NCBI RefSeq assembly: GCF_023913515.1
Contig: NZ_CP099393.1
Location: 62,001 to 126,000, forward strand
Source: Natronococcus sp. CG52
GTDB lineage: Archaea > Halobacteriota > Halobacteria > Halobacteriales > Natrialbaceae
Direction of reading: 5' to 3'
Length of the DNA stretch: 64,000 nucleotides
Under the pieces are notes generated by a model. It searched no databases and was not told the origin of the DNA. It saw only the letters and a list, made by a program, of their open reading frames with translations. Both the position numbers and the translations under genes were made by a program. Shown one piece after another: positions 8,163-17,718 of this stretch (position 1 is its first letter; each line of letters begins with the position of its first letter).

Positions 8163-11159
8163 ATGGATCAGCATTCAGACCGTCGAATCGACGGTACAGA
8201 CGGACGTACAGGACTGACTATAGATCGGCGCGGCTACCTCAAATCGACCGGCGCCCTCGCGGGATTGTCGCTCACGGGAGCGGCCAGTGCGGGCGCGGAA
8301 CCCGGTAATTCTGAGGAACGGAGTCGGGAGCAACGCGACTTTGCGGCCGAATTCGCGGATCCAAGCAGGGACGTACAGCCGAAATTCAGGTGGTGGTGGC
8401 CCCACGCGAAGGTCGAGCACGACGAGCTCGTCCGAGAGATAAACGAGATCGCAGACGCGGGCTTCGGCGGCGTTGAGATCGCTGACGTCCATCACAGCGT
8501 CGAGGAGCCCATCGACCCCGAGCAGTACGGCTGGGGAACGGAGGCGTGGACGAGCGTCGTCGAGACCGCACTACGGGCCGCGAAAGAACGTGACGTCATC
8601 GTCGACCTGACTATCGGACCGAGTTGGCCGGCCGCCGTCCCGACGGTCACGCCGAACAGTGAGGCCGCAGCGAAGGAACTCGTGTTCGGACGGACCACCC
8701 TCTCGGGCGGTGAGACGTACGACGGTCCGATTCCGGATTCCGACGTCGAACCAGCGAGCGACGAGTTGGATCCGACGCTCGTTGCCGTGCAAGCCGCTCG
8801 CCTCACCGGCTCGGACGGCTCCGAGTGGGCGTTAGCACGGGACTCGCTCGTCGACCTGACTGAGTCGGTCGAGGACGGTAGCCTCACGTGGACTGCGCCG
8901 AGCGACGGGGAGTGGGCGCTCATCAGCTACTGGCAGCGGGGAACGGTACAGCAGCCCGAAGCCGGGCCACACACGAGCCCGGAGTCGTACGTCATCGATC
9001 ACTTCAGCGAGGCGGGGACGCGAGCGGTCACTAACTTCTGGGAGGAAAACATCCTGACACCGACTATTCGAGACCTCCTCTTCGACGCCGGTGGGACGCT
9101 CTTCGAGGACTCCCTCGAACTGGAAGCCGCTACCGTCTGGACACCGAAGGCGCTCGCCGAATTCGAGGACCGCATGGGGTATTCGCTCCGCGAGTACCTC
9201 CCGCTGATCGTAAACGAGGATGACGATCCCGCGTTCGAATTCGGTGACGGACTCACCTCGCAGGTGCGACGCGACTACTGGGAGACGCTGACCCAGCTGT
9301 ATCTCGAGAACCACGCCGAACTGCTCAGAGACTGGGCGCATTCCATCGGTCTCGGTTTACGGGTCCAACCGTACGGTCTGGAGACGGACGCCATCGCGGC
9401 GTCCGCAGTCGTGGACGTCCCCGAGGGCGAATCCCTCGGGTTCAGTAACAACGACGACTTCCGGTGTCTCGCCGGCGGACGCGACATGGGCGGGAACGAG
9501 ATTCTATCCGAAGAGGCCGGTGCGTACCGCGGCGGCGCGTACAATACGACGTGGGAGACCGTGCTCGAATCCCTGAATAATCACTATGCAGCCGGCGTGA
9601 ATCAGGCCGTCCTGCACGGGTACTCCTACGCAGATGCACCCGGTGCTCAGTGGCCGGGGTTCGCAGCGTTCACGCCGTATAACGGGTGGCCGGGGTACTC
9701 GGCCTCGTGGGGGTCGCGGCAACCGACCTGGGAGCACGTCCCCGATATCTCCGGCTATCTGAGCCGAACCCAGCAGCTCCTACAGAGCGCGACGTCGAAG
9801 GTCGACGCCGCGATCCTCCGACAGAAGGGATACGCGGGAACCGGATTCGGTGCCCCGTGGTTCACCGATCACGGCGTCCGACGGGGATATTCGTACCAGT
9901 TCCTCAGTCCCGCACTACTGACCGGGCCGAACGCGACGGTTGAGGACGGTCGACTGGCACCCGACGGCCCCGCGTATAAGGTGTTCGTGGTCTACGAGGA
10001 CGACTTCACCGGCGAGAACACGCTGCTGGTCGAGTCGGCCGAGCGGATCCTCGAGTTCGCGAAGGACGGGCTGGCGGTCGTCGTCGTCGGTGACGATTAT
10101 CACGTGCCGGGGATCCCGCAACCGGGCGAGAACGAGCGACTGAACGAGATAATGGCGGAGTTACTCGCCCAGCCGAGCGTGACTCAGGTCTCGAGGGAGG
10201 TCGATATTCCGGTCGGGCTGGAAGAGCAGAACGTTACCCCTGACCTCGAGTACACCGAGACATCCCCGGTGTTGAACGTCCACCGTGCGGGGAAGCGCGT
10301 GGACTATTACTATCTGCACAACCCGTCAGACGAAGCGGTGAGCCACTCGGTCTCCGCGGTGGCAAACGTGCCGGAGGCGGTGCCATACGAGCTCGACGCG
10401 TGGACCGGTGAGTTCGAACGCATCGTGGAGTACGAAGAAGGAGACGGTCGCATCACCGCGTCCGTGGCGCTGGCGCCCGGCGAATCGACGATTCTCGCGA
10501 TCGGGAGACGGAGCTGGTACAACGACCGGACGAGCGTGAGCGTGCACGCGACGAGCAGCGAAGTCGCGGACCTCCGCGCCGAGGACGGTACGCTCGTGGC
10601 TCGTGACACGAGGGAGGGCACGTACACGATGACGCTCTCGAGCGGGAGAACCGTCGAGACGACCATCGAGGACGTTCCTGACGCCCGGCAATTGTCAAGT
10701 TGGCAGCTCTCCGTAGAGGACTGGCGTCCCGGCGATTCGGCGACCGAGACGATCACGAAGCACCACGAATTCGACCTCGATGAGTTACGACCGTGGACGG
10801 AAATCCCCGAGTTGGAAGACGTCTCGGGCGTCGGGACGTACGCGACGACGGTCGAACTCGGTGAGGCGTGGACCGGCGGTCACGGCGCGTATCTGGACCT
10901 CGGCGAGGTGTTCGATACCTTCCGGGTAACGGTGAACGGCGAACAGTTACCGCCCGTCAGCCAAGTGAACCCGGTGGCCGACGTCGGCCCTCACCTCGAA
11001 TCGGGGACCAACACCATCGAAGTCGAGGTCGCGACCACGCTGAACAATCGGATGCGTCTCGCGCGACCGGAGATATACGATATCATGCCGCGCCAGGAGT
11101 ACGGCTTGCTCGGACCGGTGGAACTCGTTCCGTACGGCGAGGCGCCCGTAACGGAGTAG
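8163..11159 (+). CDS. Tat-exported alpha-L-rhamnosidase-like glycoside hydrolase, GH106 type
   Basis: The 998-residue protein starts with a Tat signal (RRGYLKSTG) and opens its mature part with PKFRWWWPHAKVE followed by ADAGFGGVEIADV. This tryptophan-rich start is characteristic of GH106 alpha-L-rhamnosidases. The C-terminus carries a beta-sandwich with a sugar-binding-like DTFRVTVNGEQL segment. The start at 8163 is preferred over an in-frame start at 8097 because it puts the signal near the N-terminus. A TATA-like CTTTATA lies at 8056-8062. Two structurally unrelated rhamnosidases side by side suggest a branched substrate or different linkages. GH106 assignment is by motif and length, not alignment. 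Confidence 0.8.
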   Translation: MDQHSDRRIDGTDGRTGLTIDRRGYLKSTGALAGLSLTGAASAGAEPGNSEERSREQRDFAAEFADPSRDVQPKFRWWWPHAKVEHDELVREINEIADAGFGGVEIADVHHSVEEPIDPEQYGWGTEAWTSVVETALRAAKERDVIVDLTIGPSWPAAVPTVTPNSEAAAKELVFGRTTLSGGETYDGPIPDSDVEPASDELDPTLVAVQAARLTGSDGSEWALARDSLVDLTESVEDGSLTWTAPSDGEWALISYWQRGTVQQPEAGPHTSPESYVIDHFSEAGTRAVTNFWEENILTPTIRDLLFDAGGTLFEDSLELEAATVWTPKALAEFEDRMGYSLREYLPLIVNEDDDPAFEFGDGLTSQVRRDYWETLTQLYLENHAELLRDWAHSIGLGLRVQPYGLETDAIAASAVVDVPEGESLGFSNNDDFRCLAGGRDMGGNEILSEEAGAYRGGAYNTTWETVLESLNNHYAAGVNQAVLHGYSYADAPGAQWPGFAAFTPYNGWPGYSASWGSRQPTWEHVPDISGYLSRTQQLLQSATSKVDAAILRQKGYAGTGFGAPWFTDHGVRRGYSYQFLSPALLTGPNATVEDGRLAPDGPAYKVFVVYEDDFTGENTLLVESAERILEFAKDGLAVVVVGDDYHVPGIPQPGENERLNEIMAELLAQPSVTQVSREVDIPVGLEEQNVTPDLEYTETSPVLNVHRAGKRVDYYYLHNPSDEAVSHSVSAVANVPEAVPYELDAWTGEFERIVEYEEGDGRITASVALAPGESTILAIGRRSWYNDRTSVSVHATSSEVADLRAEDGTLVARDTREGTYTMTLSSGRTVETTIEDVPDARQLSSWQLSVEDWRPGDSATETITKHHEFDLDELRPWTEIPELEDVSGVGTYATTVELGEAWTGGHGAYLDLGEVFDTFRVTVNGEQLPPVSQVNPVADVGPHLESGTNTIEVEVATTLNNRMRLARPEIYDIMPRQEYGLLGPVELVPYGEAPVTE

Positions 11160-11291
11160 GAACGGCATCCTAACGGCGATCCCCGCCTTTTCGTCGGGCG
11201 TACTGGCCGACGTGCTACCGGTATCCACGTCTCGGGAAATTCGATACCCCGTAGCGAAGATTTACTATGCGTCCTCGATAACCGTTCGAAT

Positions 11292-12120
11292 ATGCTTGAC
11301 ACCCCATACGCACGCGTGGGGCGCAGCGAGCCGCGACCACCCGTGGGTGAACGGTCCGTTGTTAGACGTCGTCGACGACTTCGACGTGCACACCGTCTAC
11401 ACCGCCGATCGACTGCTGGCGGACATGGATCGCAACGGGATCGACGAGGCGGTCGTCGTCGGCTATCCGATCTGCGAGTGGACGGACAACTGGTACACGC
11501 TGCGGGCCGCCGAGGAGTACGACCGACTGTACGGCATCGTGATGCTCGACCCGTTCGCCGACGACGCGGCCGAGCGGCTTCGTCGCTGTATGGAGACGGA
11601 CGGAATCCTCGGGTTCCGCCTCGGGACCGCCTGCCCCTACGATCGGATGTGGGAGACGTTCGATCCGAGCGTCGCCTGGCTCCGAGACGCGATCGAGGAG
11701 ACCGAGTTCTGGGAGGCCGCCCTCGAGACGGATGCCGCCGTACAGATCCTCTGTGACCACCGACAGTTGGACCAGGCGCTCGAGCTCGTCGAAACCTACC
11801 CGGATCTCACCTATCTGTTCGATCACTTCACACACGCGGACCCGGAGACGCCGACCGACGACGGAACGTTCGCGCAGTTCGCCGACCTCGCCGAGTACGA
11901 CACCGTCGCCGTGAAGGTCTCGGAGATTCCGCACATGTCCGAGACGACGTTCCCATACGAGGACATGCACGAGCACGTGCGCTGGTTCCTCGAGACGTTC
12001 AGCCGCGAGCGGATCGTCCGGGGGTCGGACTACCCGAACGTCAGCGACGTCGCCAGCTACGCCGAGTCGTACAACTGGCTCCGCGAAGTCGACTCGCTCT
12101 CCGAGTTCGATCGCGAGTAG
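11292..12120 (+). CDS. Amidohydrolase-2 family lactonase (candidate L-rhamnono-lactonase) with a 5' frameshift
   Basis: The protein resembles sugar-lactone hydrolases of the amidohydrolase-2 family, with PHTHAWG near the start, CDHRQLDQAL, TYLFDHF and RIVRGSDYPN towards the end. In sugar oxidation such enzymes open the aldonolactone made by the dehydrogenase. The expected start is the ATG at 11292, but this frame reads MLDTPYARVG. Dropping one C from the run of four at 11302-11305 restores MLDTHTHAWG, with the HxH metal motif, in frame with the rest (275 residues). Either the gene is frameshifted or the run was misread. The remaining 270 codons are undamaged, which favours a recent change or error. 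Confidence 0.75.
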
Positions 12121-12185
12121 CTCACGGAGCGGTCGTTCCGGCGTCACGTCGGACTCGGCTGAGAGGCGCCCCGGTCGCCGGGAGA

Positions 12186-12463
12186 TCACGCCGCCAGCAG
12201 TTCGACCGGGTGGCGCGGTTGACGTTCTAGCAGCGCGTCGAGGTGCTCGAGACAGGACATCCTGTTGGCGACAACGGGGCGCTCGCGGACGCCGTCGACC
12301 CACAACTGCCCGCGCAGGCGGTCGCCGACGCCCATGCTTAGCTCGTAGTGGTCGGCCTTGTAGTCGAAGCTGTCGGCCATCCTGCAACACTCGACGTCGG
12401 AGGTGACCACGTCGTAACCGCACTCCTCGAGAGACGACTCGATCGATGAGCGTTTGGTAGTCA
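12186..12463 (-). pseudogene. Deletion scar of a second lut-type operon
   Basis: Bases 12423 down to 12186 encode a 3' end CGYDVVTSDVECC...VANRMSCLEHL...PVELLAA. It resembles the CCG-type C-terminus of FAD-linked oxidase/iron-sulfur subunits of the GlpC/GlcF kind; CCRMA replaces the usual CCGMA. Directly upstream, and in the same reading direction, is a diverged copy of the lutC start (TTKRSSIESSLEE against TARLSSLESSLDD) plus its promoter. The simplest reading is an internal deletion that joined the first dozen lutC codons to the last 80 codons of a distal oxidase gene. No ATG remains. Confidence 0.65.
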
Positions 12464-12945
12464 GTAGTCTACACAGCGTGCTACATCGCCATTTAGGTTT
12501 GATTCACACCCAGTCGGTCGAAGGCGCAGGTCCGGTTCGACGGGGTTCATTCGGTTGTCGGCTCTGACGAACCGAAGAGGCAGGAGCGCCGCAACCAGTG
12601 GCGAGACGATCAGTCAAACGAGACACGTCCTCATGGACTCGAATCTCGTAGCGTCGATACCGCGACGTTCGAGGAGTCTGTCAGTATATCCGGTGATAGC
12701 GGAAGAGTTCTATTACAAACGTATGTTCGTAAAGAGGGGCGAATTACTCCTCATCACCGATCGTGTTACACGTATTCTTATCGAGAGTCTCATGACAATT
12801 GGTATTATTTTCCGGCATCGCCGGAAATAGAGCGAGAATTGGTCGAGGAGAACGCAGCGACCGCAACGTCGCCATCGTCCAAAGGTTTATATCAGGACAC
12901 ATACAAGGAATCGATGATCAGGGCAAGCCTGAGGTATCAAGACAA
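12464..12945. promoter_or_regulatory. Gene-free gap with inverted repeat and promoter for the zinc dehydrogenase
   Basis: No gene is supported in this stretch. It holds the rest of the lut promoter duplicate (to about 12515), a perfect inverted repeat TTTCCGGC-ATC-GCCGGAAA at 12809-12827, and TTTATAT near 12886-12892, which is a plausible TATA element about 55 bases before the start at 12946. The palindrome lies upstream of TATA, a position that suits an activator or a distal operator. Confidence 0.45.
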
Positions 12946-13977
12946 ATGAAGGCAATCGTTCAAACGGGGGCCGAAGAAGTCGAAGTACAGGAACGCGAGA
13001 AACCGACTCCCGATCCGAACGAGGTGCTCGTCTCGGTTCACTCGGCGGGCCTATGCGGGAGCGACGCACACGCGTATAAATACGACGGCGGATACGAGTG
13101 GATACCGATCCCGCGTATCATGGGCCACGAATACTCGGGTCGGGTCGCCGATGTCGGCGAGAACGTCGATCAGTTCGACGTCGGACAGAAGGTCATCGAG
13201 GAACCGATCCACGACTGCGGTCACTGTTTCCAGTGTAAGAACGGGCAGGAGAACGTCTGTCAGAACTTCTCTATCAGCGGTATGCACAAAGACGGAGCCT
13301 ACGCCGAGTACGTTACCGTCGAAGCGCAACACGTCCACGCCGTCCCCGACGACGTCCCGCTCCGGCACGCGGCGATCACGGAACCGACGAGCATCGCCAC
13401 CCGTGCCGTCCTCGATCAATCGGTGACGACGCCGGGAGACACCGTCCTCGTCGAAGGACCAGGTCCGATCGGGGTCCTCGTCGCGGCTGTCGCCGACTCG
13501 CTGGGCGCCAACGTCCTCGTCTCCGGTCTCGAGCAGGACGCCACCTATCGGCTCCCGCTGCTCGACGAGCTCGGCATCGAGACGGTGAACGTCCAGGCCG
13601 CCGATCTCGAAGAGCGTGCCGAGGCGTTCACCGACGGCATCGGGTTCGACGTCGTGTTCGATTCGACCGGACACCACACCGGCCTCGGGACCGCCGTCGA
13701 CCACGTCCGCAAGGGCGGTCAGGTCGTCGTCGTCGGCATTCCCAATGACACCAGCGAGGTCACGTTTACGCCGGTCGTCCGCGGCGAGATCGAGGTCAAC
13801 ACCTCGTACGGATCGACGTGGCGAAACTTCGAGCAGGCGCTGCGACTGATGGAACGCGGCGAGATCGCCGTCGACCAGATCCTTGATACATCCTACAGTG
13901 CGGACGAGCCCGCGGCCGCCTTCGAAGCGTTCCTCGGGTCCGAGACCTGCAAGCCCGTCTTCCAGTTCTCAGCGTGA
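12946..13977 (+). CDS. Zinc-dependent medium-chain alcohol/sugar dehydrogenase
   Basis: The 343-residue MDR-family enzyme has catalytic zinc ligands C37 (GLCGSD), H61 and E62 (GHEYSG), structural zinc cysteines C91, C94, C97 and C105, and a Rossmann motif EGPGPIGVLVA (about 169-179). It resembles sorbitol/threonine-type dehydrogenases. The start MKAIVQTGAEEVEV is preferred over an opening 49 codons earlier, which adds a non-homologous basic stretch. In this island it could oxidise L-rhamnose to the lactone or 2-keto-3-deoxy-L-rhamnonate to the diketo acid. No short-chain dehydrogenase is present to take the other step. Confidence 0.85.
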   Translation: MKAIVQTGAEEVEVQEREKPTPDPNEVLVSVHSAGLCGSDAHAYKYDGGYEWIPIPRIMGHEYSGRVADVGENVDQFDVGQKVIEEPIHDCGHCFQCKNGQENVCQNFSISGMHKDGAYAEYVTVEAQHVHAVPDDVPLRHAAITEPTSIATRAVLDQSVTTPGDTVLVEGPGPIGVLVAAVADSLGANVLVSGLEQDATYRLPLLDELGIETVNVQAADLEERAEAFTDGIGFDVVFDSTGHHTGLGTAVDHVRKGGQVVVVGIPNDTSEVTFTPVVRGEIEVNTSYGSTWRNFEQALRLMERGEIAVDQILDTSYSADEPAAAFEAFLGSETCKPVFQFSA

Positions 13978-14438
13978 CCGCCCGTGGTTCGATGGAATGG
14001 ACGCGAAGGAACGGTCGGGCGAACACGGCGGTGCAGTAGTACGATTGGCGGCACCGAAACGTCGCTGCGTACGCGGACCGAAACCCACAGAACCGTCGCT
14101 GGGTCGAGAACCGACGGGCCGTCTTTTCGAGCTGCGAGCGGTCGAGTTGCAGTATCGCGGCGGTAGCGACCTCAGCTGCGTGGATGGACGTCGTTCCAAC
14201 TGCCAGTTCGAACGTCACGGCTATGACGGTAGCGTTCGCCGCCTGATACGGACTGCCGTCAGTCAGTTCCGGTGGGACTGCCACCCGTTCTGCGGTTGCG
14301 CCGGTACATCGTTACACCAGACCGTATGAAGCGTCGCAGTGCTGGCGTCGAACGCGACGGAGACGGCGCAGTGCGGGTCGAACAGTGAAAAAGATTTTAT
14401 CGTGTCCGGGGGAAGTGGTACGTACCGAACGAGATACC
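13978..14438. other. Gap without a supported gene
   Basis: Open frames here have odd composition (Arg/Ser rich) and no family resemblance. An A/T-rich AAAAAGATTTTATCG at 14387-14401 may be the promoter of the enolase-family gene that starts at 14439. Confidence 0.4.
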
Positions 14439-15644
14439 ATGGAGATTACAGACGTCAGTGCGACCAAGATAAGCAACGAATCGTGGGGCGAGTTCATCGA
14501 GTTCCCACTCGTCACGATCATGTCGAAGTACGACGAGTACCGGAACGTCGACGGTGAGAACCCCCAGGCCCGCCGCAAGTGGATGGGTCCTGTGGGCGAC
14601 GTCGTCGTCGAGGTCGAGACGGACGCCGGCATCACCGGCGTCGGCGTCGGTAACTGGGGCACCGGGGCCATCGCCACCGTCGTCGAGGAGACGCTCTCGA
14701 AGATCGTGATGGGCGAGGATCCCACACAGCGCGAACGCCTCTGGGAGCAGATGTACCGCGCGACGCTCCCCTTCGGTCGGAAGGGTGTGGCCGTGATGGC
14801 GATCAGCGCGGTCGATCAAGCACTGTGGGACATCGCGGGCAAGGACGCCGGCAAGCCGGTGTACGAACTTCTCGGCGGTCCCACGAAAGACGAGATTCCC
14901 GCCTACGCGTCAAATCTCCACCCCGTCGACATGGAGACACTCGAGCGCGAGGCCATTCAGTACGCCGAGGAGGGCTTCGACGCGATGAAGCTCCGCTTTC
15001 TCCACGGCCCCGAAGCCGGCCGCTCGGGCATGAAGAAAAACGAGGAGATCGTGAAGACGGTCCGGGACGCCGTCGGCGACGAGCTCGAGATCGCCGGCGA
15101 CGCGTACATGGGCTGGAGCGTGAAGTACGCGAAGAAGATGACCCAGCGCCTCGAACCCTACGACATGGCATGGGTCGAGGAGCCGGTCATCGCCGACGAC
15201 ATCGCCGGTTACGCCGAGGTCCGCGAGGCCGCACCGATGCCCATCTCCGGCGGCGAGCACGAGTTCACCCGCTGGGGCCACGAGGACCTCCTCGAGGAGG
15301 GCGCCGTCGACATCCTCCAGCCCGACGTGGGCCGCGTCGGCGGCATCACGGAACTGCAGAAGGTCGCCGACATGGCCGAGGTCCACGACGTGCCCGTGAT
15401 TCCACACGCCGGCACGAATCCGACGCTCCACGCCATCGCAGCGCACACGAACATGCCGATGGCGGAGTACTTCCCGACCCCCGAGTGGTTCGAGGAGCAA
15501 CAGGAGGAGCAAGACTCCACCTACGCCGACGCCATCTTCGAGAACCCACCCTCGCCCGAGAACGGATCGATCCCGATCCCCGATGACCCCGGCATCAGCA
15601 CCCAGTTGAACCGCGAGGCGCTAGAACACTTCGCCGTGGAGTGA
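14439..15644 (+). CDS. Enolase-superfamily acid-sugar dehydratase, L-rhamnonate dehydratase type
   Basis: The 401-residue protein has the capping and barrel domains of the mandelate racemase/enolase superfamily. Metal ligands are D221 (GDAYMGW), E247 (WVEEP) and E273 (GGEHEF). H323 (IPHAG) and D296 (LQPDVGRVGG) form the base dyad. The GEHE-F, QPDVG and PHAG pattern fits rhamnonate dehydratases better than mandelate racemases or galactonate dehydratases, although fuconate or another aldonate cannot be excluded. It would make 2-keto-3-deoxy-L-rhamnonate. The start MEITDVSATKI at 14439 is chosen over an upstream frame. The next gene starts 3 bases after the stop, so the two are one transcript. 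Confidence 0.83.
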   Translation: MEITDVSATKISNESWGEFIEFPLVTIMSKYDEYRNVDGENPQARRKWMGPVGDVVVEVETDAGITGVGVGNWGTGAIATVVEETLSKIVMGEDPTQRERLWEQMYRATLPFGRKGVAVMAISAVDQALWDIAGKDAGKPVYELLGGPTKDEIPAYASNLHPVDMETLEREAIQYAEEGFDAMKLRFLHGPEAGRSGMKKNEEIVKTVRDAVGDELEIAGDAYMGWSVKYAKKMTQRLEPYDMAWVEEPVIADDIAGYAEVREAAPMPISGGEHEFTRWGHEDLLEEGAVDILQPDVGRVGGITELQKVADMAEVHDVPVIPHAGTNPTLHAIAAHTNMPMAEYFPTPEWFEEQQEEQDSTYADAIFENPPSPENGSIPIPDDPGISTQLNREALEHFAVE

Positions 15645-15647
15645 CCC

Positions 15648-16682
15648 ATGTCCGAAGACATCACGTTCGAGTACAACGTACCGGTGTTCGCCGGCGCGCC
15701 GGACGAGGGAAGCACCGAGCCCGAACATCGCGACACGCCCCGCTACGAGTCGTTGGACTGGGAGACGACCAGAGCCGGCATCGAGACGGCCGAGGAACTC
15801 GGCTTCGATGCGGCGTGGGCGCCCGACCACCTGATGCTGGGCCGCGATCACGCCGAGTACGAGTGCTGGACGCTGCTGTCGGCCGCCGCTGGCTTCACCG
15901 ACGACATCAACCTCGGATCGCTCGTCCTCTGTAACGACTACCGAAACCCCGCGCTCGTCGCGAAGATGGCGGCCACGCTGGATGTGATCTCCGATGGCCG
16001 ACTCGAGCTGGGGCTCGGCGCCGGCTGGCACGAGCCCGAGTACGACGCCTACGGCTGGGAGTACCGCGGCGGGTTCGAGCGGTTGATGCGCTTGGACGAG
16101 TCGATCCGTCTGATGAAGCGAATGTGGGACACCGGCAGCGACGGGGCGAGCTTCGACGGCGATCACTATCAGATCGAGGACGCGTACTGTGCACCGCCGC
16201 CGGTCCAGGACCCGCATCCGCCCATCCTCGTCGGCGGACAGGGTGAGGAGGTTACGCTCAAACTGGTCGCCAAACACGCGGACGTCTGGAATACGGACGT
16301 CTTCAACGGCGACGTCGAGACCCTGAATCACAAGATCGGAGTCATCGAAGACCACTGCGAGACCGTCGGCCGCGATCCCGACGAGATCGAGTACTCCTGG
16401 GACGGCCACGTCATCTGCACGCACGACGAGGAGAAGTTCGATCGCCTGCTCGATCAGATGACCCCGATTCAGTTCGAGGAGGAGTACCAGGACCAGGCGC
16501 CGATCGAGACCGAAGAAGACGCCCGCGAATACTTCATCATGGGGACGCCCGAGGAGTGCGCCGAGGCAATCGAACGCCGCATTGATGCCGGCGTGACAAA
16601 GTTCCAATTCTGGTTCACTGACTTCCCGGACACGAGCGGGATGGAACTGTTCGCGGACGACGTGATTTCGGAGTTCCGCTGA
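15648..16682 (+). CDS. Luciferase-like (LLM) flavin/F420-dependent oxidoreductase
   Basis: This 344-residue protein is a bacterial-luciferase-fold enzyme: AAWAPDHLML, LGLGAGWHEPEY, PPILVGGQGE and a C-terminal TPEECAEAIERRIDAGV segment. The family includes FMN monooxygenases and F420-dependent dehydrogenases such as F420-glucose-6-phosphate dehydrogenase. It begins 3 bases after the dehydratase gene, so it is probably translated with it. That coupling makes a role in the same sugar pathway likely. It might act as the 4-dehydrogenase step that is otherwise unassigned, using F420 or flavin. This functional idea is inference from position only. Confidence 0.85.
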   Translation: MSEDITFEYNVPVFAGAPDEGSTEPEHRDTPRYESLDWETTRAGIETAEELGFDAAWAPDHLMLGRDHAEYECWTLLSAAAGFTDDINLGSLVLCNDYRNPALVAKMAATLDVISDGRLELGLGAGWHEPEYDAYGWEYRGGFERLMRLDESIRLMKRMWDTGSDGASFDGDHYQIEDAYCAPPPVQDPHPPILVGGQGEEVTLKLVAKHADVWNTDVFNGDVETLNHKIGVIEDHCETVGRDPDEIEYSWDGHVICTHDEEKFDRLLDQMTPIQFEEEYQDQAPIETEEDAREYFIMGTPEECAEAIERRIDAGVTKFQFWFTDFPDTSGMELFADDVISEFR

Positions 16683-16890
16683 CGCGTTCGCCTTCGATTG
16701 CGTCGATTTCGGTGGTCAGCCGAACGTGATTCTCTCGTCTTCTCAACTCTCCCGATTCGATACGGAGTCGATGAGCCAGTGCTATCCTGACCACCAGTAT
16801 TTACCCGATGAGCGTACCGTGAACGCGCCCCCACAATCGATCCGGCCATAGCGGAAAGGCTTTTGATAGCGTATCCCCGAATGTCCGGGT

Positions 16891-17649
16891 ATGACAACAC
16901 AAGTCCCGGTGAAGGCGGCCAAGGTGACGTTGGAGATCATCGACACCCTCCGGCAACTCGACGGGGCCGGCGTCTCCGAAATCGCACAACAGCTGGATAA
17001 ACCTACGAGTACAGTCCACGACCACCTTCGGACGCTCGAGCAGGAACAGTACCTCGTCAAGGAAGGCGACGAGTACCATATCAGCACGCGGTTCCTGCAG
17101 CTCGGCGACCAGGCGCGCTCGCGAAAAAAGGTGTTCGAGATCGCCCGCCCGGAGATCAACGAACTCGCCGAGAAGAGCGGCGAGCACGCCAATCTCATGA
17201 TCGAAGAACACGGGCTTGGTGTCTTCCTCTACCGAGCTCGCGGCCCCGACGCCGTTCAGCTCGACACGCACGCCGGAATGCGTGTCCCGCTGCAGACGAC
17301 AGCCATGGGCAAGACCATTATGGCCTTCCGGCCGCGGGAGGATGTCGAGGAGATCCTCGACCGACACGGTCTTCCAGCAGTCACCGAGAACACGATCTCG
17401 GAAAGGGACGAACTACTCGACCACCTCGAGGAGATCCGGGAGCGCGGCTACGCGTACGACGACGAGGAACGAGTCAAGGGGATGCGATGCGTTGCGGCGC
17501 CGATCACCGACGACGACGGGCGTGCGATCGCGGCCGTGAGCATCTCCGGCCCGAAGAGTCGCATGCAGGCCGACCGCTTCACGAACGAGATCCCGGAGCA
17601 GATCCGCCGGAGTGCGAACGTCATCGAGGTGAACCTCACCTACTCGTAG
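16891..17649 (+). CDS. IclR-family transcriptional regulator
   Basis: The 252-residue protein has an N-terminal winged helix-turn-helix (about residues 12-62; GVSEIAQQLDKPTSTVHDHL) and a C-terminal IclR effector domain (GMRVPLQTTAMGKTI, then VKGMRCVAAPITD and AIAAVSISGP). Members bind small acids or sugars and control nearby catabolic genes. It sits between the dehydratase/LLM pair and the FAH-fold gene, as expected for a local regulator of the rhamnose island. Its operators may include the inverted repeats at 4778-4798 or 12809-12827. Whether it activates or represses cannot be read from the sequence. Confidence 0.9.
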   Translation: MTTQVPVKAAKVTLEIIDTLRQLDGAGVSEIAQQLDKPTSTVHDHLRTLEQEQYLVKEGDEYHISTRFLQLGDQARSRKKVFEIARPEINELAEKSGEHANLMIEEHGLGVFLYRARGPDAVQLDTHAGMRVPLQTTAMGKTIMAFRPREDVEEILDRHGLPAVTENTISERDELLDHLEEIRERGYAYDDEERVKGMRCVAAPITDDDGRAIAAVSISGPKSRMQADRFTNEIPEQIRRSANVIEVNLTYS

Positions 17650-17718
17650 GGGTCCGCCGACTCGTCGCGCTCCGATTAAACGCAATAGTTAGGTAGGCGG
17701 AATAGGAACGGGCACCTG

